Notes: generated by a model not told the origin, from the sequence alone. A stretch of DNA of 64,000 bases from Mycobacterium dioxanotrophicus (GCF_002157835.1 NZ_CP020809.1:4712001-4776000), one strand, 5' to 3'. Counted from the stretch's first letter, positions 8,621 through 18,271 are shown. Translations and numbers: made by a program.

Positions 8621-9667
8621 TCACGCCAAACTCCCGAGGTAGGGCTGAGATTCGATGAGACCCTCATCACTGGGTAGTTGTCCGTGCCCGAACACCCGCT
8701 CGTGCTGACGGGCGCGCAGCTCTCTATGCGCATCAGCAGGTTTGACGTAGCCGTGGCGGCGGCGCCCTTCGTCGGGCGTGAGCACTGTGGCCGACCGCGG
8801 TGGGATGCCCATGATGTAGGGCCCCGCCACCGGGACCACTGACGGTGCGATCACCTTGGCCACCAACAACTTCAGCCGGGGAACGCGGTCGACCACACCG
8901 AAGCCGAGCTTGAGCACGGGCCGCACCACCAGGTCGATCAGGCGGGGCTGGTCGAACCCGCTGAGCCGGCGCATCCAGCGCGGCATGGTCGCGATGGTGC
9001 CTGCCCGCAGAAACCAGTTGAGAATCTCCACGGCGGGACTCGCGATCTTCGGCGTGGGCGGCAGCACCACCTTGGCGTTGAGCAGATGGTTCATCATGGC
9101 GCGGGCGGCTTCGCTGACGGCGAGGTGCGGCCGCATCTGCTCGAAGTACTCGTTGACGCCCGCACGGGTGCGGGGAACGTCCCGCGGGTCGCAGGTCTGG
9201 AACTCTGCGGCCGTCGCACAGTCCTGCCAGTAGCGGGCCTCTTCCTGGGCGGTCAGCTTGCCGCCACCGTAGAGCTCGTAGGCCTTGAGCACCGAATGCC
9301 AGCCGGTCAGCAAGATCCACAGTTGTGAGTGAGGATCGTTGGCGTCGTAGGGATTACCGCTGAGTGGTTCGGTGCCGATGGCTTTCGAGTGCACCTTTAC
9401 CAGGACGTCAGCCGCCTTGAGCACCGACTCGGTGTCGGCGAATGCGACCATGGCGAAGTAGCGCACGGTCCGGTCGTACCGGGTGCGGGGCCGGTCGTAG
9501 TTCGCGCCGGTGGTGTCCACTGCGGCGATCAGTGCGGGGTCGAGTTCCTCGACCACCACGGCGCGCTGCAACCCGATGATCGGGGTGGTCGCATGACCCC
9601 AGACTTTCCAGGTCACCGATTCCGGCCCGAAGAAGCCGTAGTCAGCCATCGGCTGCAGATCGGACAT
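8621..9667 (-). CDS. MpaB-like oxygenase-family protein (DUF2236)
   Basis: 348 residues of the DUF2236 family, which includes fungal MpaB and bacterial latex-clearing-type b-type haem oxygenases. Recognisable parts are FGPESVTWKVWGH at the N-terminus, DPHSQLWILLTGWHSV around residue 112-125 (His in the helix, a potential haem ligand) and the long MMNHLL helix. An AGAGGAG site lies seven bases before the ATG. It sits 24 bases after a TetR gene on the same strand, so the regulator probably controls it. Substrate and haem content are unverified; oxidation of a hydrophobic compound is an inference from the family. Confidence 0.8.
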   Translation of the reverse strand: MSDLQPMADYGFFGPESVTWKVWGHATTPIIGLQRAVVVEELDPALIAAVDTTGANYDRPRTRYDRTVRYFAMVAFADTESVLKAADVLVKVHSKAIGTEPLSGNPYDANDPHSQLWILLTGWHSVLKAYELYGGGKLTAQEEARYWQDCATAAEFQTCDPRDVPRTRAGVNEYFEQMRPHLAVSEAARAMMNHLLNAKVVLPPTPKIASPAVEILNWFLRAGTIATMPRWMRRLSGFDQPRLIDLVVRPVLKLGFGVVDRVPRLKLLVAKVIAPSVVPVAGPYIMGIPPRSATVLTPDEGRRRHGYVKPADAHRELRARQHERVFGHGQLPSDEGLIESQPYLGSLA

Positions 9668-9691
9668 GGGAGAACTCCTCTGTTCGTGCGG

Positions 9692-10315
9692 TCAGGCGGT
9701 GCGGAACGCGCGGTAGGTGGCCGCTCCGATGAAGGCACCCAATGTGTCTGGGGTCCAGGCTTTTCCGTCGTCGTGCAGCAGTGTCCGCACGGCGGCTTCA
9801 CAGCTGGACACGAACTGTTCGACGAGCACCGGCAGCTTCTTGTCGGCGTCGACGGTGCCCCACCGTTGCAGCGTCGGCGCCAACCGTCGAGAGACCTTGG
9901 CCACCAACACCGCTCGACCGTTGCGGAAATGGTCGGCGACGGCCGGATCGGGGTCGGCACTCATCACCAACCGCCAGGAGTACGGGCGTCTCGCCACGGT
10001 GCGCAGCAGGGCCTGAAAGCCCTCGACGAACACCGTCTCGTCGGCATCGGCCTTGCCGTACGGCAGCGCCTCGATCGCGTCGTTGAGCAGCAGCCCCAAT
10101 TCGCGTTCGAGCAGCGCCCGGATGAGCTCGACGCGGTCGGGAAAACACGAGTACACCACCGGGCGGGTCACCTTGAGCTGTTTGGCGACCGCACCGATCG
10201 TGACCGCCGCGACGCCGTGCTCCATGACGACCGCCAGTGCGGCGTCGAGCACCTGTGGACGACGCCGTTCCGGGCCGAGGTGTGCGGCCCGTTCGCGGAC
10301 TGTTCCTACAGTCAT
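9692..10315 (-). CDS. TetR-family transcriptional regulator
   Basis: 207 residues. The N-terminal helix-turn-helix is typical (VTIGAVAKQLKVTRPVVYSCFPDR, residues about 35-58), and the C-terminal part is an alpha-helical ligand domain of ordinary size. It is the first gene of a two-gene unit with the MpaB-like oxygenase and most likely represses it, and itself, in response to an unknown hydrophobic ligand. Confidence 0.9.
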   Translation of the reverse strand: MTVGTVRERAAHLGPERRRPQVLDAALAVVMEHGVAAVTIGAVAKQLKVTRPVVYSCFPDRVELIRALLERELGLLLNDAIEALPYGKADADETVFVEGFQALLRTVARRPYSWRLVMSADPDPAVADHFRNGRAVLVAKVSRRLAPTLQRWGTVDADKKLPVLVEQFVSSCEAAVRTLLHDDGKAWTPDTLGAFIGAATYRAFRTA

Positions 10316-10383
10316 GAAGGAAAATGCTACATCAGTGAATAATCTGGGGCCAGCGTCAGTTACCTGGGCTTTCCCGCCAGCCC

Positions 10384-11211
10384 TCAGAGCGCCGCAGGCA
10401 TGGGTGCCGGATTTGCGGCGATCTCGTCGAGCACGCGGATGTTGCGGACGACGTCGCGGCTCTCCCGTGCCGCGATCGCGTCGATCGCCGTCTGGATGAG
10501 CCCGACAACGTCCGGCGGGTCATAGACGAGCGCCCCTTGCCCGGCGACGGTGACGTCGCGGACGCGGATCGTCACCGGCCGCAGGAAACCCGGCTCGAGC
10601 GCCAGCACTGTCGCGAATCGCCAGGCGTCGTCACGGAAGGCCGTGACCGACTGGTCGATCAGGAAGATCTCGTTCTTCATGAGCACCGCGTAGATGTCGG
10701 CCAACGCGGGTGACAGCTCGTCGATGTCGGCGATGACGCCGCTGACCTGGCTCGCCAGGACCGCGTTGATCCGATCGAAGTCGGTCTTCATGTCGCGGGT
10801 CGCCGTATCGACGGCCTGCGCGACGATGCCGAGGTCAAGGCCGATGTGCGCGTTGACTCCGGCGAGCATGTGCTGCAACATGATCGGCTCCGGCCGGGCC
10901 GCGGCGTCGAAGGTCAGCCGCCACGACCGCGTCGGTTTGGCGTACCCGTCCGGGTGGAAGTAGCCGTTCAGCGCGTCGAAGTAGCGGTTGGCGAACGCCA
11001 CGTCGAGTCGCGCCAGCCGGGGGCCGTCCTCGAACACTCCGTCGGATACCGCTGTCTTCACGGCCACGGTGATCCGCTTGTACAGGGCGGCGAAATAGCC
11101 GAGTCGGCTCGGCGCTTCGATCGACCAGTCGATCACGGCGTCGATGTCGGCGACGACCTCGTCGAGAGTTGTTGCGGGTCGCAGTGGCGCGAGCGGTGAT
11201 GGCGATGGCAT
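10384..11211 (-). CDS. DUF5995 family protein
   Basis: 275 residues with the DUF5995 signature blocks FANRYFDALNGYF (about 92-104) and LQHMLAGVNAHIGLDL (about 130-145). The closely spaced histidines in the second block may bind a ligand or metal. There is no signal peptide or membrane segment. It is transcribed in the same direction as, but separated from, the TetR/MpaB-like pair. Function is unknown for the family. Confidence 0.75.
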   Translation of the reverse strand: MPSPSPLAPLRPATTLDEVVADIDAVIDWSIEAPSRLGYFAALYKRITVAVKTAVSDGVFEDGPRLARLDVAFANRYFDALNGYFHPDGYAKPTRSWRLTFDAAARPEPIMLQHMLAGVNAHIGLDLGIVAQAVDTATRDMKTDFDRINAVLASQVSGVIADIDELSPALADIYAVLMKNEIFLIDQSVTAFRDDAWRFATVLALEPGFLRPVTIRVRDVTVAGQGALVYDPPDVVGLIQTAIDAIAARESRDVVRNIRVLDEIAANPAPMPAAL

Positions 11212-11268
11212 CCCATCATGTTGGGCGTGCCGACGGCCGCCAGCACGCGTAGCCGACTACCTGATCTG

Positions 11269-12429
11269 TTACTCGACTCGGCGCAACGCGTCGGGCGTGA
11301 GGTCGGACAGGGTGGGATAGCCGTCGACGCCCATGATCAGATCCGCCTCGGCGAGCAACGAACGCAGCACGTGCACAACGCCATCCGCGCCGCCGAGGGC
11401 CAACCCGTACACGTAGGGCCTGCCCACACCGACCGCGGTCGCCCCCAGCGCGAGCGCCTTGACGATGTCCGCGCCGCTGCGGACGCCGGAGTCGAACAAC
11501 ACCGGCAGCCCGTCGGCAGCCTCGACGACGCCCGGCAGACAGTCGATCGCCGGGAGACCGCCGTTGGCCTGGCGGCCACCGTGATTCGAGCAGTAGATGC
11601 CGTCGACTCCCCCGTCCTTGGCGCGCCGGACGTCGTCGGGATGGCAGATGCCCTTGACGATCAGCGGCAGAGTCGTCAGCGACCGCAGCCACGGCAAGTC
11701 GTCCCACGTGAGCGGGTTTCCGAACAGACTCACCCAACGCAGCACGGTGGCCTGCGGATTCTGCTCGGGCGGCTGGGCCAGCCCGGCGCGGAACACGGGG
11801 TCGGTGGTGTAGTTGGCCAGACACTTGCCACGCAACTGAGGGAAGTTCGAGGTCGCCAGGTCGCGCGGGCGCCATCCGGGGACCCAGGTGTCCAGCGTGA
11901 CGACGATGGCCTTGAACCCGGCGGCCTCGGCGCGTTGTACCAGGCTGGCCGCCAACTCCCTGTCGGTCGGCGTATAGAGCTGGAAAAAGCCGGGGGTGTC
12001 ACCGAATTGCGCGGCGACATCTTCCATCGGATCTTCGGTCAACGTCGAAAGCATCAATGGCACACCGGTTTTCGCGGCAGCACGGGCAGCGGCGAGATCA
12101 CCGTGTCCGTCTTGGCTGCTGATGCCGAGCACCCCGACCGGAGCCATGAACAGTGGCGAGGGCAGCGTGAGGCCGAACACCTCGACGCTGAGGTCACGCT
12201 CCTTGTGCGCGTTGAACATGCGCGGCATCAGGCCCCACCGGTCGAACGCGCTGCGGTTGACCCGCTGGGTGCGTTCGTCACCGGCCCCGCCGGCCACATA
12301 CGACCACACCGACGGTGGCATGGCGGCCTGCGCCTTGGCCTCCAGTCCCGCGTAGTCCATCGGCAGACCCGGCAGAACACCGGCCAGGCCCTGGAGGTAG
12401 ATCTCGAGTTGGTAGTCGCCGAATGCCAT
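11269..12429 (-). CDS. lactate 2-monooxygenase-like FMN alpha-hydroxy-acid oxidase
   Basis: 386 residues of the FMN-dependent alpha-hydroxy-acid oxidase family. It closely resembles mycobacterial lactate 2-monooxygenase ([46 protein letters not shown]). Active-site residues are visible: Tyr44, Lys259 (IVKG) and the catalytic base His283 in SNHGGRQ. The segment between residues 212 and 240 is shorter than in the classical enzyme as I remember it, so the active-site lid may differ and the substrate may not be lactate. Family reaction: oxidation of a 2-hydroxy acid by O2, with or without decarboxylation. Confidence 0.85.
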   Translation of the reverse strand: MAFGDYQLEIYLQGLAGVLPGLPMDYAGLEAKAQAAMPPSVWSYVAGGAGDERTQRVNRSAFDRWGLMPRMFNAHKERDLSVEVFGLTLPSPLFMAPVGVLGISSQDGHGDLAAARAAAKTGVPLMLSTLTEDPMEDVAAQFGDTPGFFQLYTPTDRELAASLVQRAEAAGFKAIVVTLDTWVPGWRPRDLATSNFPQLRGKCLANYTTDPVFRAGLAQPPEQNPQATVLRWVSLFGNPLTWDDLPWLRSLTTLPLIVKGICHPDDVRRAKDGGVDGIYCSNHGGRQANGGLPAIDCLPGVVEAADGLPVLFDSGVRSGADIVKALALGATAVGVGRPYVYGLALGGADGVVHVLRSLLAEADLIMGVDGYPTLSDLTPDALRRVE

Positions 12430-12453
12430 GCCGGCTACCCTGCCAGTTCGACC

Positions 12454-13320
12454 TCAGCCGGTGGTGGCGGACTCGGCTTTTGCCAGCTCGGCCTTCCACT
12501 GCCGGAACGTTTCCTCCGTGCGTCCGCGGCGCCAATACCCGGAGATCGACGCGGCAAACTTCGCCGGGACACCGCGTTCCTTGCGGATGTAGGGCCGCAG
12601 GTTGTGCATGACCGCCTGGGCCTCACCGTGGATGAACACCTGCACCCGGCCTGGCAGCCAGTGGGCGGTCTTGACGGCTTCGATCAGCGGCGCGTTGTCG
12701 CCGGCCCGGTCCTCACCGACGAGGTCGGCCCGACCGCCGCGGTATATCCAGGTCACGTCGACGCCTGCGGGGGCGGTCAAGGGCACCTCGTCATCGGGGC
12801 CAGCCACCTCGATGAATGCCTTGCCAACCGCGTTGTCGGGCAGGGCTTCCAAGGCCGCACTGATCGCCGGTAGCCCGGCTTCGTCACCGGCCAACAGGTG
12901 CCAGTCGGCCTCCGGGTCGGGCGCGTAGGCACCGCTCGGCCCCATCAGATAAGCGGGCTGTCCTGGGACTACGGCTGCCGCCCACGGTGCTGCGACACCC
13001 TGATCACCATGGACGACGAAGTCGATGGCGATCTCGCGGCGCTCGGTGTCGACCTGCCGGATGGTGTAGGTCCGCACGGTCGGGCGATGTGCGGTGGGCA
13101 GCTCGGCGAAACTGTCGAGGGTCAACGGCTGCGGCAGCGCGTCGACGTCCACCCCGTTGGGCACGACGACGAGTTTGACGTAGGAATCCGTGAATTCGTT
13201 CGGCGAAAAAGTGTCGAACCCGGTGCCCGGACCCGCGTCACCGAGTATCACCCTGACCATGTGTGGCGTCATCTGCTCACGACGCACCACCGCAAACGTG
13301 TGGACCGGACGTCCCGCCAT
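12454..13320 (-). CDS. viuB: siderophore-interacting FAD-dependent reductase (ViuB-like)
   Basis: A siderophore-interacting protein with a FAD-binding ferredoxin-reductase-type barrel (RTYTIRQVDTERREIAIDFV; then VVHGDQGVAAPWA) and a C-terminal NAD-binding-like SIP domain (LLAGDEAGLPAISAALE; VFIHGEAQAV). It is predicted to reduce ferric siderophore in the cytoplasm to release Fe(II). An ATG at 13350 is in frame, but the ATG at 13320 follows GGAGG by four bases and starts the usual MAGRPVHTF N-terminus. The position matches Rv2895c. No convincing IdeR box was found directly upstream. Confidence 0.9.
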   Translation of the reverse strand: MAGRPVHTFAVVRREQMTPHMVRVILGDAGPGTGFDTFSPNEFTDSYVKLVVVPNGVDVDALPQPLTLDSFAELPTAHRPTVRTYTIRQVDTERREIAIDFVVHGDQGVAAPWAAAVVPGQPAYLMGPSGAYAPDPEADWHLLAGDEAGLPAISAALEALPDNAVGKAFIEVAGPDDEVPLTAPAGVDVTWIYRGGRADLVGEDRAGDNAPLIEAVKTAHWLPGRVQVFIHGEAQAVMHNLRPYIRKERGVPAKFAASISGYWRRGRTEETFRQWKAELAKAESATTG

Positions 13321-13370
13321 ACCGCCTCCAAAAACTCGAACGTCGGCCATTGATTAGCCGACCTCATCGA

Positions 13371-14270
13371 CTATACGGAGCCCCGCGCGTCCGTTGGGGT
13401 GTACCGGTCGCGATCAGGTCCGCCGATGTACGACCAGACACCTGGTTCACCGGATCGTAAACAGTGCCCAATCCCGGCATCCGCGAACGATTTACGGATG
13501 GTCTCCGGCCCCTCGCTGTACAGCGACCACCCCCGGCAATGTGCCGGTATCACATCTGACAGGCCGAGCGTGACGGCCACGTCGGAGGCACGGTCCGAGG
13601 TCAGGGTCAACGGACGACCGGAAAATTTGGCGGGGACCCGAGCAGCGCCGATGTGCAGTACTCCCACGCTGATATCCGGGAACCGGGTCCCGATCTGCAT
13701 GACCGGTGCGAGCGACGCGTTGTCACCGCTGAGGTAGACCGTGGGCAGCTCTGGACTGCGCAGGACGAACCCGGTGACCTCGGTGTTGATGTTGCCGTAT
13801 TCGTCACGCTCGCCGTCGCTGGGACCGTGCTGCGCCGGCACGGCGAACACCGTCACCGCGGCCGCGCCATTTGTCGGTTCGATGACGGTCGACTCATAGG
13901 GCGCGAGGCCGTGGGCGTTGCCCCCGAGTCGACCGGCGGCCTGACCACCGGTCAGCAGGAGTGCGGCCGCGGCGGCGAAAGCCCTACCGGCGTAATCGAA
14001 GTTGTCCATGTGGAGGTCATGGCTGAGCAGCACGACGTCCACGGGACCGAGCTGTTCCGGTTGCACGGCGGGACCCTCGACCTTGGAATACGGGCCGAAC
14101 GGACCCGGCGGGTCGAACGTCGGATCGGAGACGAACCGCACCCCGCCGTAGTCGATCACCGTCGTCGCACCGCCGATGACACCGATCGCGAACTCGTACC
14201 GGTCTGCGTTGATGGCAGCCACCATGGCAGCGACGATATCGGTGAATGCGGGATCGCGGGACCTCATCAT
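13371..14270 (-). CDS. metallo-beta-lactamase-fold hydrolase (UlaG-like)
   Basis: 299 residues of the MBL-fold hydrolase group. It has a TVIDYGGVRFVSDPTF strand, a metal motif SHDLHMDNFD (near residue 103-112, with Asn in place of the usual final His), VPAQHGP, and YLSGDNAS. The altered HxHxDH motif suggests fewer or different metal ligands. The ATG lies eight bases from the dprA end on the same strand, so the gene is either the upstream neighbour's tail or an independent passenger of the dprA operon. Substrate unknown. Confidence 0.8.
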   Translation of the reverse strand: MMRSRDPAFTDIVAAMVAAINADRYEFAIGVIGGATTVIDYGGVRFVSDPTFDPPGPFGPYSKVEGPAVQPEQLGPVDVVLLSHDLHMDNFDYAGRAFAAAAALLLTGGQAAGRLGGNAHGLAPYESTVIEPTNGAAAVTVFAVPAQHGPSDGERDEYGNINTEVTGFVLRSPELPTVYLSGDNASLAPVMQIGTRFPDISVGVLHIGAARVPAKFSGRPLTLTSDRASDVAVTLGLSDVIPAHCRGWSLYSEGPETIRKSFADAGIGHCLRSGEPGVWSYIGGPDRDRYTPTDARGSV

Positions 14271-14278
14271 TCACCGGC

Positions 14279-15403
14279 TCACTTCCGCCGCCTGTAGCGG
14301 CGCCAACAACCCGCCTCCGCCGACGCCAGCCCGGCGATCTCGAGCACGGCCAGCGGGCCCAGCACCGCATGAGCCGGGACTCCCGCTGCCACCGCGATCT
14401 CGTCGACGGTGTGGCCACCGCGCGAGGGCAGCGCGTCGTAGACCCGCTTCTCGTCGGGGCCGAGCGCGTCGAGCGGGCCGGCCGGGTGCGGCTCGTCGTC
14501 GGCGAGTTCACCGATCCGCCCGGCCAATTCGACGACATCCGCTGCCCGGGTCACCAGTTTGGCTCCGCCTCGCAGCAGCGCGTGACACCCCGCGGAGGCC
14601 GCCGATGTCACCGGCCCCGGCACGGCACACACCGCCCTGCCGAGTCCCCCGGCCCACGACGCGGTGTTGGCGGCGCCGCTGCGCAGGCCCGCCTCGACGA
14701 CGACCGTCGCACCCGATAGCGCGGCCACCAGCCGGTTACGGGTAAGGAACCGCAGCCGGCCGGGCGCGGTTCCGGGCGGGTACTCGCTGACGAGTAGGCA
14801 ATCCTCGCGGATTCGGCGGAACAGGGCGCTGTGCCCGGACGGGTACGGGTTGTCGATGCCGCCCGCGACCACGGCCACGGTGATGCCTTCACACGCCAGT
14901 GCGGAGCGATGCGCGGCGCCGTCGATGCCGTAGGCGCCGCCCGACACCACCGTGAAGTCCCGGGAGACCAGACCCGCCGCGAGGTCGGCCGAGACATGTT
15001 CGCCGTAGGCGGTGGCCGCGCGGGTACCGACGATCGCCGCAGCCCGCGCTGCCGCATCCGCCAGACGTACGGGCCCGACCGCCCACAACACCAACGGCGG
15101 ATGCCCGTTCGACCGATTGTCAATCCCCTTGAACGCCATGAATGACAGCAGCGGCCATTCTTCGTCGTCCGGCGTGATCAACCGGCCACCCATTCCATCG
15201 AGAATATCGAGATCCGCCTGGGCACAATCCATCTCACGACGCGCCTCGACCCGGTGCGCCCACTTCTCGTCAGTCTTTCCGGTCTTCACCTGCTCGGCCG
15301 CCTCGACCGGGCCGCACCGCGCCACCAATGCAGCCAACTGGGGGCATGGCGGTTCGGCCACCCGCGACAGGTACGCCCACGCTCGTCGCTCCTCTTCGGT
15401 CAT
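14279..15403 (-). CDS. dprA: DNA processing protein DprA
   Basis: A DprA/Smf protein of 374 residues with an N-terminal helical part, the Rossmann-like core (VGTRAATAYGEHVSADLAAGL; VVSGGAYGIDGAAHRSAL; FLTRNRLVAALSGATVVVEA) and a C-terminal winged helix (about 310-374). DprA loads RecA onto incoming single-stranded DNA; in mycobacteria its role is untested. The frame is open far upstream into comM, but the ATG at 15403 overlaps the comM stop by four bases (ATGA) and starts the expected MTEEERRAWAYLSRV, so I use it. Order yraN-comM-dprA matches M. tuberculosis. Confidence 0.95.
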   Translation of the reverse strand: MTEEERRAWAYLSRVAEPPCPQLAALVARCGPVEAAEQVKTGKTDEKWAHRVEARREMDCAQADLDILDGMGGRLITPDDEEWPLLSFMAFKGIDNRSNGHPPLVLWAVGPVRLADAAARAAAIVGTRAATAYGEHVSADLAAGLVSRDFTVVSGGAYGIDGAAHRSALACEGITVAVVAGGIDNPYPSGHSALFRRIREDCLLVSEYPPGTAPGRLRFLTRNRLVAALSGATVVVEAGLRSGAANTASWAGGLGRAVCAVPGPVTSAASAGCHALLRGGAKLVTRAADVVELAGRIGELADDEPHPAGPLDALGPDEKRVYDALPSRGGHTVDEIAVAAGVPAHAVLGPLAVLEIAGLASAEAGCWRRYRRRK

Positions 15404-16911
15404 GACATCCCCCCGGCCTGACGAAAGCTCAACGCCGTGGCCACATCTGCTATCGCCGGTGACGTTCGTCCAGCCAGATCCGCCAGGGTCCACGCCACCC
15501 GCAAACAGCGGTCCGCCCCTCTCATGCTGATGAGACCACGGTCCAGAGCGTCCTGCAGTGGTGCCATCGTGGCCCGGGGCAACCTGAATTCGCGCCGCAG
15601 GAGTGGTCCGTTCACCTCGGCGTTGGTACGGATGCCGTGCGACCGCCATCGTTCCTCCGCGGCGAACCTGGCGACCGCCACCCGTTCCCGGACCGCGGCG
15701 CTCGACTCCGCCGCGTCCGGCACGAACACGCCTGCGCTGACCGGGTTGAGCTCGACGCGCAGATCCACCCGGTCCACCAGCGGCCCCGACAGCTTGCCCC
15801 GGTACCGCAGTTTGGCTTGCGCCGAGCACATGCAGTCGACAGGGTTCGGTGGCGCGCATGGGCACGGGTTGGCCGCGAGAACCAGTTGGAACCGAGCCGG
15901 GTAACAGGCCACCCCGTCGCGGCGGGCCAGGCGGATCTCACCGTCCTCCAAAGGTGTTCGCAACGCCTCCAGGGCACTGGTGCCCATCTCGGCAAACTCG
16001 TCGAGGAACAGCACGCCGCGATGGGCGCGGCTGACCGCGCCGGGCCGCGCCATGCCGCTACCTCCCCCGACCAGCGATGCGACGCTCGACGTATGGTGCG
16101 GCGCGACGAACGGCGGCCGGGTGATCAGCGGAGTGTCGCTCGCCAACAGGCCCGCGACCGAATGAACCGCCGTCACCTCCAGCGACTCGCCGTGCGACAG
16201 CGGCGGCAGGAGCCCGGGAAGGCGTTGCGCGAGCATGGTTTTGCCGGTGCCGGGCGGTCCTGTGAGCATCAGGTGGTGCGCTCCGGCCGCGGCGACCTCG
16301 ACCGCGTAGCGGGCCTGCGTCTGCCCGACCACGTCGGCGAGGTCAGCGGTCGGTTCAGCAACGCGTTCTCCCGCCGCGATCCGCGCCGCCAGATCAGCCT
16401 TGTTCTCGAACCACGCCAGCAACTGGCCCAGCGTGTTCACACCCAACACCTCTATGCCATCGATCAAGCTCGCCTCGGCCAGGTTGTCGACCGGCACCAC
16501 CACCGTCGGCCACCCTTCCTGCTTGGCCGCCAGCACCGCCGGCAGCACACCGTGCACCGGCCGCACCCGAGCGTCCAACGAAAGTTCTCCCAAGAGCACC
16601 GTCTTCTCCAGCCGGGCCCACGCGGTCTTGGTGTTCGCCGACAACACCGCACTGGCCAGTGCCAGGTCATACGCCGACCCCACCTTGCGCAACGTCGCGG
16701 GCGACAACGCCAACGTGAGGCGTGACATCGGCCAGTTGGCACCGCAGTTGGTGATCGCCGCCCGCACCCGATCCCGGGATTCCTGCAACGCGGCATCGGG
16801 CAGCCCCACCAGATGCACACCGGGAAGGCCGGAGCTGATGTCGGCTTCGATCTCCACGATCACCCCGTCGAGACCCCGCACGGCCACCGAATACGCTCTG
16901 CCCAAACTCAT
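15400..16911 (-). CDS. comM: ComM/YifB family AAA+ ATPase (Mg-chelatase-like)
   Basis: 503 residues: N-terminal Lon-like ChlI domain (SLGRAYSVAVRGLDG; SSGLPGVHLVGLPD), AAA+ core with Walker A TGPPGTGKTM (217-226) and Walker B VLFLDEFAEM, and a C-terminal domain with the cysteine cluster CPCAPPNPVDCMCS. ComM is a hexameric helicase that promotes branch migration in homologous transformation in other bacteria. The ATG at 16911 begins one base after the yraN stop and gives the conserved N-terminus; an earlier in-frame ATG is rejected. Confidence 0.93.
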   Translation of the reverse strand: MSLGRAYSVAVRGLDGVIVEIEADISSGLPGVHLVGLPDAALQESRDRVRAAITNCGANWPMSRLTLALSPATLRKVGSAYDLALASAVLSANTKTAWARLEKTVLLGELSLDARVRPVHGVLPAVLAAKQEGWPTVVVPVDNLAEASLIDGIEVLGVNTLGQLLAWFENKADLAARIAAGERVAEPTADLADVVGQTQARYAVEVAAAGAHHLMLTGPPGTGKTMLAQRLPGLLPPLSHGESLEVTAVHSVAGLLASDTPLITRPPFVAPHHTSSVASLVGGGSGMARPGAVSRAHRGVLFLDEFAEMGTSALEALRTPLEDGEIRLARRDGVACYPARFQLVLAANPCPCAPPNPVDCMCSAQAKLRYRGKLSGPLVDRVDLRVELNPVSAGVFVPDAAESSAAVRERVAVARFAAEERWRSHGIRTNAEVNGPLLRREFRLPRATMAPLQDALDRGLISMRGADRCLRVAWTLADLAGRTSPAIADVATALSFRQAGGMS

Positions 16912-16912
16912 C

Positions 16913-17281
16913 TCAACCCACCCCTTGCAGATGAATGATCTCCGGCTCACGCCGCCTGCCGATGCGTACGCCGATCACATCGATGCGCACCTCCGACCAC
17001 CTGCGGTCCTGTTCGGCCAGCCAGAGCGCGGCCAACCGGCGCAGCCGGCGCACCTTCTGCGCAGGCACCGCCTCGGCCAGGCCGCCGTAACCGTCGCCGG
17101 TGCGGGTCTTCACCTCGACGAACACCACCGTGCCTGTGGCCGCGTCCTCGGCGATCACGTCCAGCTCGCCGTAGCGACAGCGCCAGTTGCGAACCAGGGC
17201 CCGCAGCCCGACGGTCGCCATATGCTCCACCGCCAATTGCTCACCCAGCGCGCCGATCTCGGCCCGAGTCATTGAAGTCAT
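16913..17281 (-). CDS. UPF0102 (YraN) family protein
   Basis: 122 residues with the YraN nuclease-like pattern: RNWRCRYGELDVIA followed by VFVEVKTRTG, giving the Glu-X-Asp...Glu-X-Lys arrangement of PD-(D/E)XK-type folds. It matches Rv2898c and begins the yraN-comM-dprA unit, all translationally coupled. ATG codons at 17281 and 17272 are both possible starts. Catalytic activity is unproven for the family. Confidence 0.9.
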   Translation of the reverse strand: MTSMTRAEIGALGEQLAVEHMATVGLRALVRNWRCRYGELDVIAEDAATGTVVFVEVKTRTGDGYGGLAEAVPAQKVRRLRRLAALWLAEQDRRWSEVRIDVIGVRIGRRREPEIIHLQGVG

Positions 17282-17379
17282 GCCAACACCGTGCGGCCTG
17301 GGCCCGACAGAATCCGCCTGGACGGGTCAGTTATCCCCAACCTGTAGTTCATCCACAGGGTCGGGTGACGAAAACCGGC
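17282..17379. other. short intergenic region with DnaA-box-like 9-mers
   Basis: A 98-base gap holding TTATCCCCA (17331-17339) and, 11 bases on, ATCCACAGG (17351-17359). These resemble the DnaA-box TTATCCACA. Two degenerate boxes do not make an origin; they could be chance or contribute to control of yraN-comM-dprA. Confidence 0.25.
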
Positions 17380-18237
17380 TCAGGGCCGGCAGCGCAGGTG
17401 GTCCAGCACCATTTCGGCGACGGGCCCTGGCGCGTCGGTCACCAGGCCGTGCCCCGCGTCCGGCACGATCGCCGTCCGTGCCCCTGCCCGGCGCGCGGCC
17501 TGTGCTGCGCGTTGCGCGTCGTGCACGGCGCTGTCGCCGGCCACCAGCACCAGGGTCGGCACCGGTAGTGGCGGCAGTGAATCGGGCAGCTCGGGCGTCA
17601 CGACAGGTGAGGCCGGAAAGTGGGCCGCGCCATGAGCGAGCAGGTCCACGTAGGCCTCGCGCGCCGGCCCGCTTCCGGAGACGCCTGGTGCAAACATCGC
17701 GCGGGCGTTGTCGAAAGACGGATGGACGTCGCGGTTTTGGGCGAACTCGGCGAACTCCGGCGGCAATGGGGCGAACGTGAGGACCGGGTCGAGCAGCACC
17801 AGCCGCCGCACCCGGGCAGGATGCGCCAGAGCGAATCGCAGTGCGAGGTGCCCGCCGAACGAGTGGCCGCAGAGGTCGGCCGCGGATAGCTCGAGGAACT
17901 CGAAAGTCTCTGCGAGCCAAGCGACCAGGTCGTCCATACTGGCGATCGGAGCCCCTTCGTGGCGGCTGCGGCCCGGTTCTCCCATGATGTCCACGGCCCG
18001 GACACGGTGATGGTCGGCCAACATTCCCACAATGGGGTACCACATCGCCGATGTGGCACCGAGGCCGTGCAGCAGCACCAACGGCGGTGCCGATGCCGGC
18101 CCGGCTGAGGTGATCCGGGTGGTGCCATACCGCCCAGCGACCTCGATGGTCTCGATCGATACCGGCCAGTGCGCCATGACCGCGTCGTAGGCCCGAAAGT
18201 ACGCGCGCTCCAGATCAGCGTCGGCGAAGGCAGGCAT
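17380..18237 (-). CDS. alpha/beta-fold hydrolase
   Basis: 285 residues: oxyanion-hole strand LVLLHGLGATSAMWYP, nucleophile motif GHSFGG (Ser near residue 125), acidic residue in VAGDSAVHD and C-terminal DAGHGL histidine. This gives a complete but generic serine hydrolase triad; the substrate is unknown. It lies where M. tuberculosis carries fdhD/fdhF, so it opens the region not shared with that genome. Confidence 0.85.
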   Translation of the reverse strand: MPAFADADLERAYFRAYDAVMAHWPVSIETIEVAGRYGTTRITSAGPASAPPLVLLHGLGATSAMWYPIVGMLADHHRVRAVDIMGEPGRSRHEGAPIASMDDLVAWLAETFEFLELSAADLCGHSFGGHLALRFALAHPARVRRLVLLDPVLTFAPLPPEFAEFAQNRDVHPSFDNARAMFAPGVSGSGPAREAYVDLLAHGAAHFPASPVVTPELPDSLPPLPVPTLVLVAGDSAVHDAQRAAQAARRAGARTAIVPDAGHGLVTDAPGPVAEMVLDHLRCRP

Positions 18238-18271
18238 CGGTGTCGACGCTACGCCAGATCTCTGCCCCGGA

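Noticed and set aside
11218..12873. 551-codon plus-strand open frame opposite the lactate monooxygenase-like gene
   Set aside because: Antisense shadow; no recognisable protein features.
13321..13370. IdeR box before the siderophore-interacting protein gene
   Set aside because: Only a partial half-site like GGCTAATC is present with wrong spacing; not enough to call.
15404..15865. N-terminal extension of dprA into comM
   Set aside because: Sequence is unlike DprA, overlaps comM coding sequence, and a coupled ATG exists at 15403.
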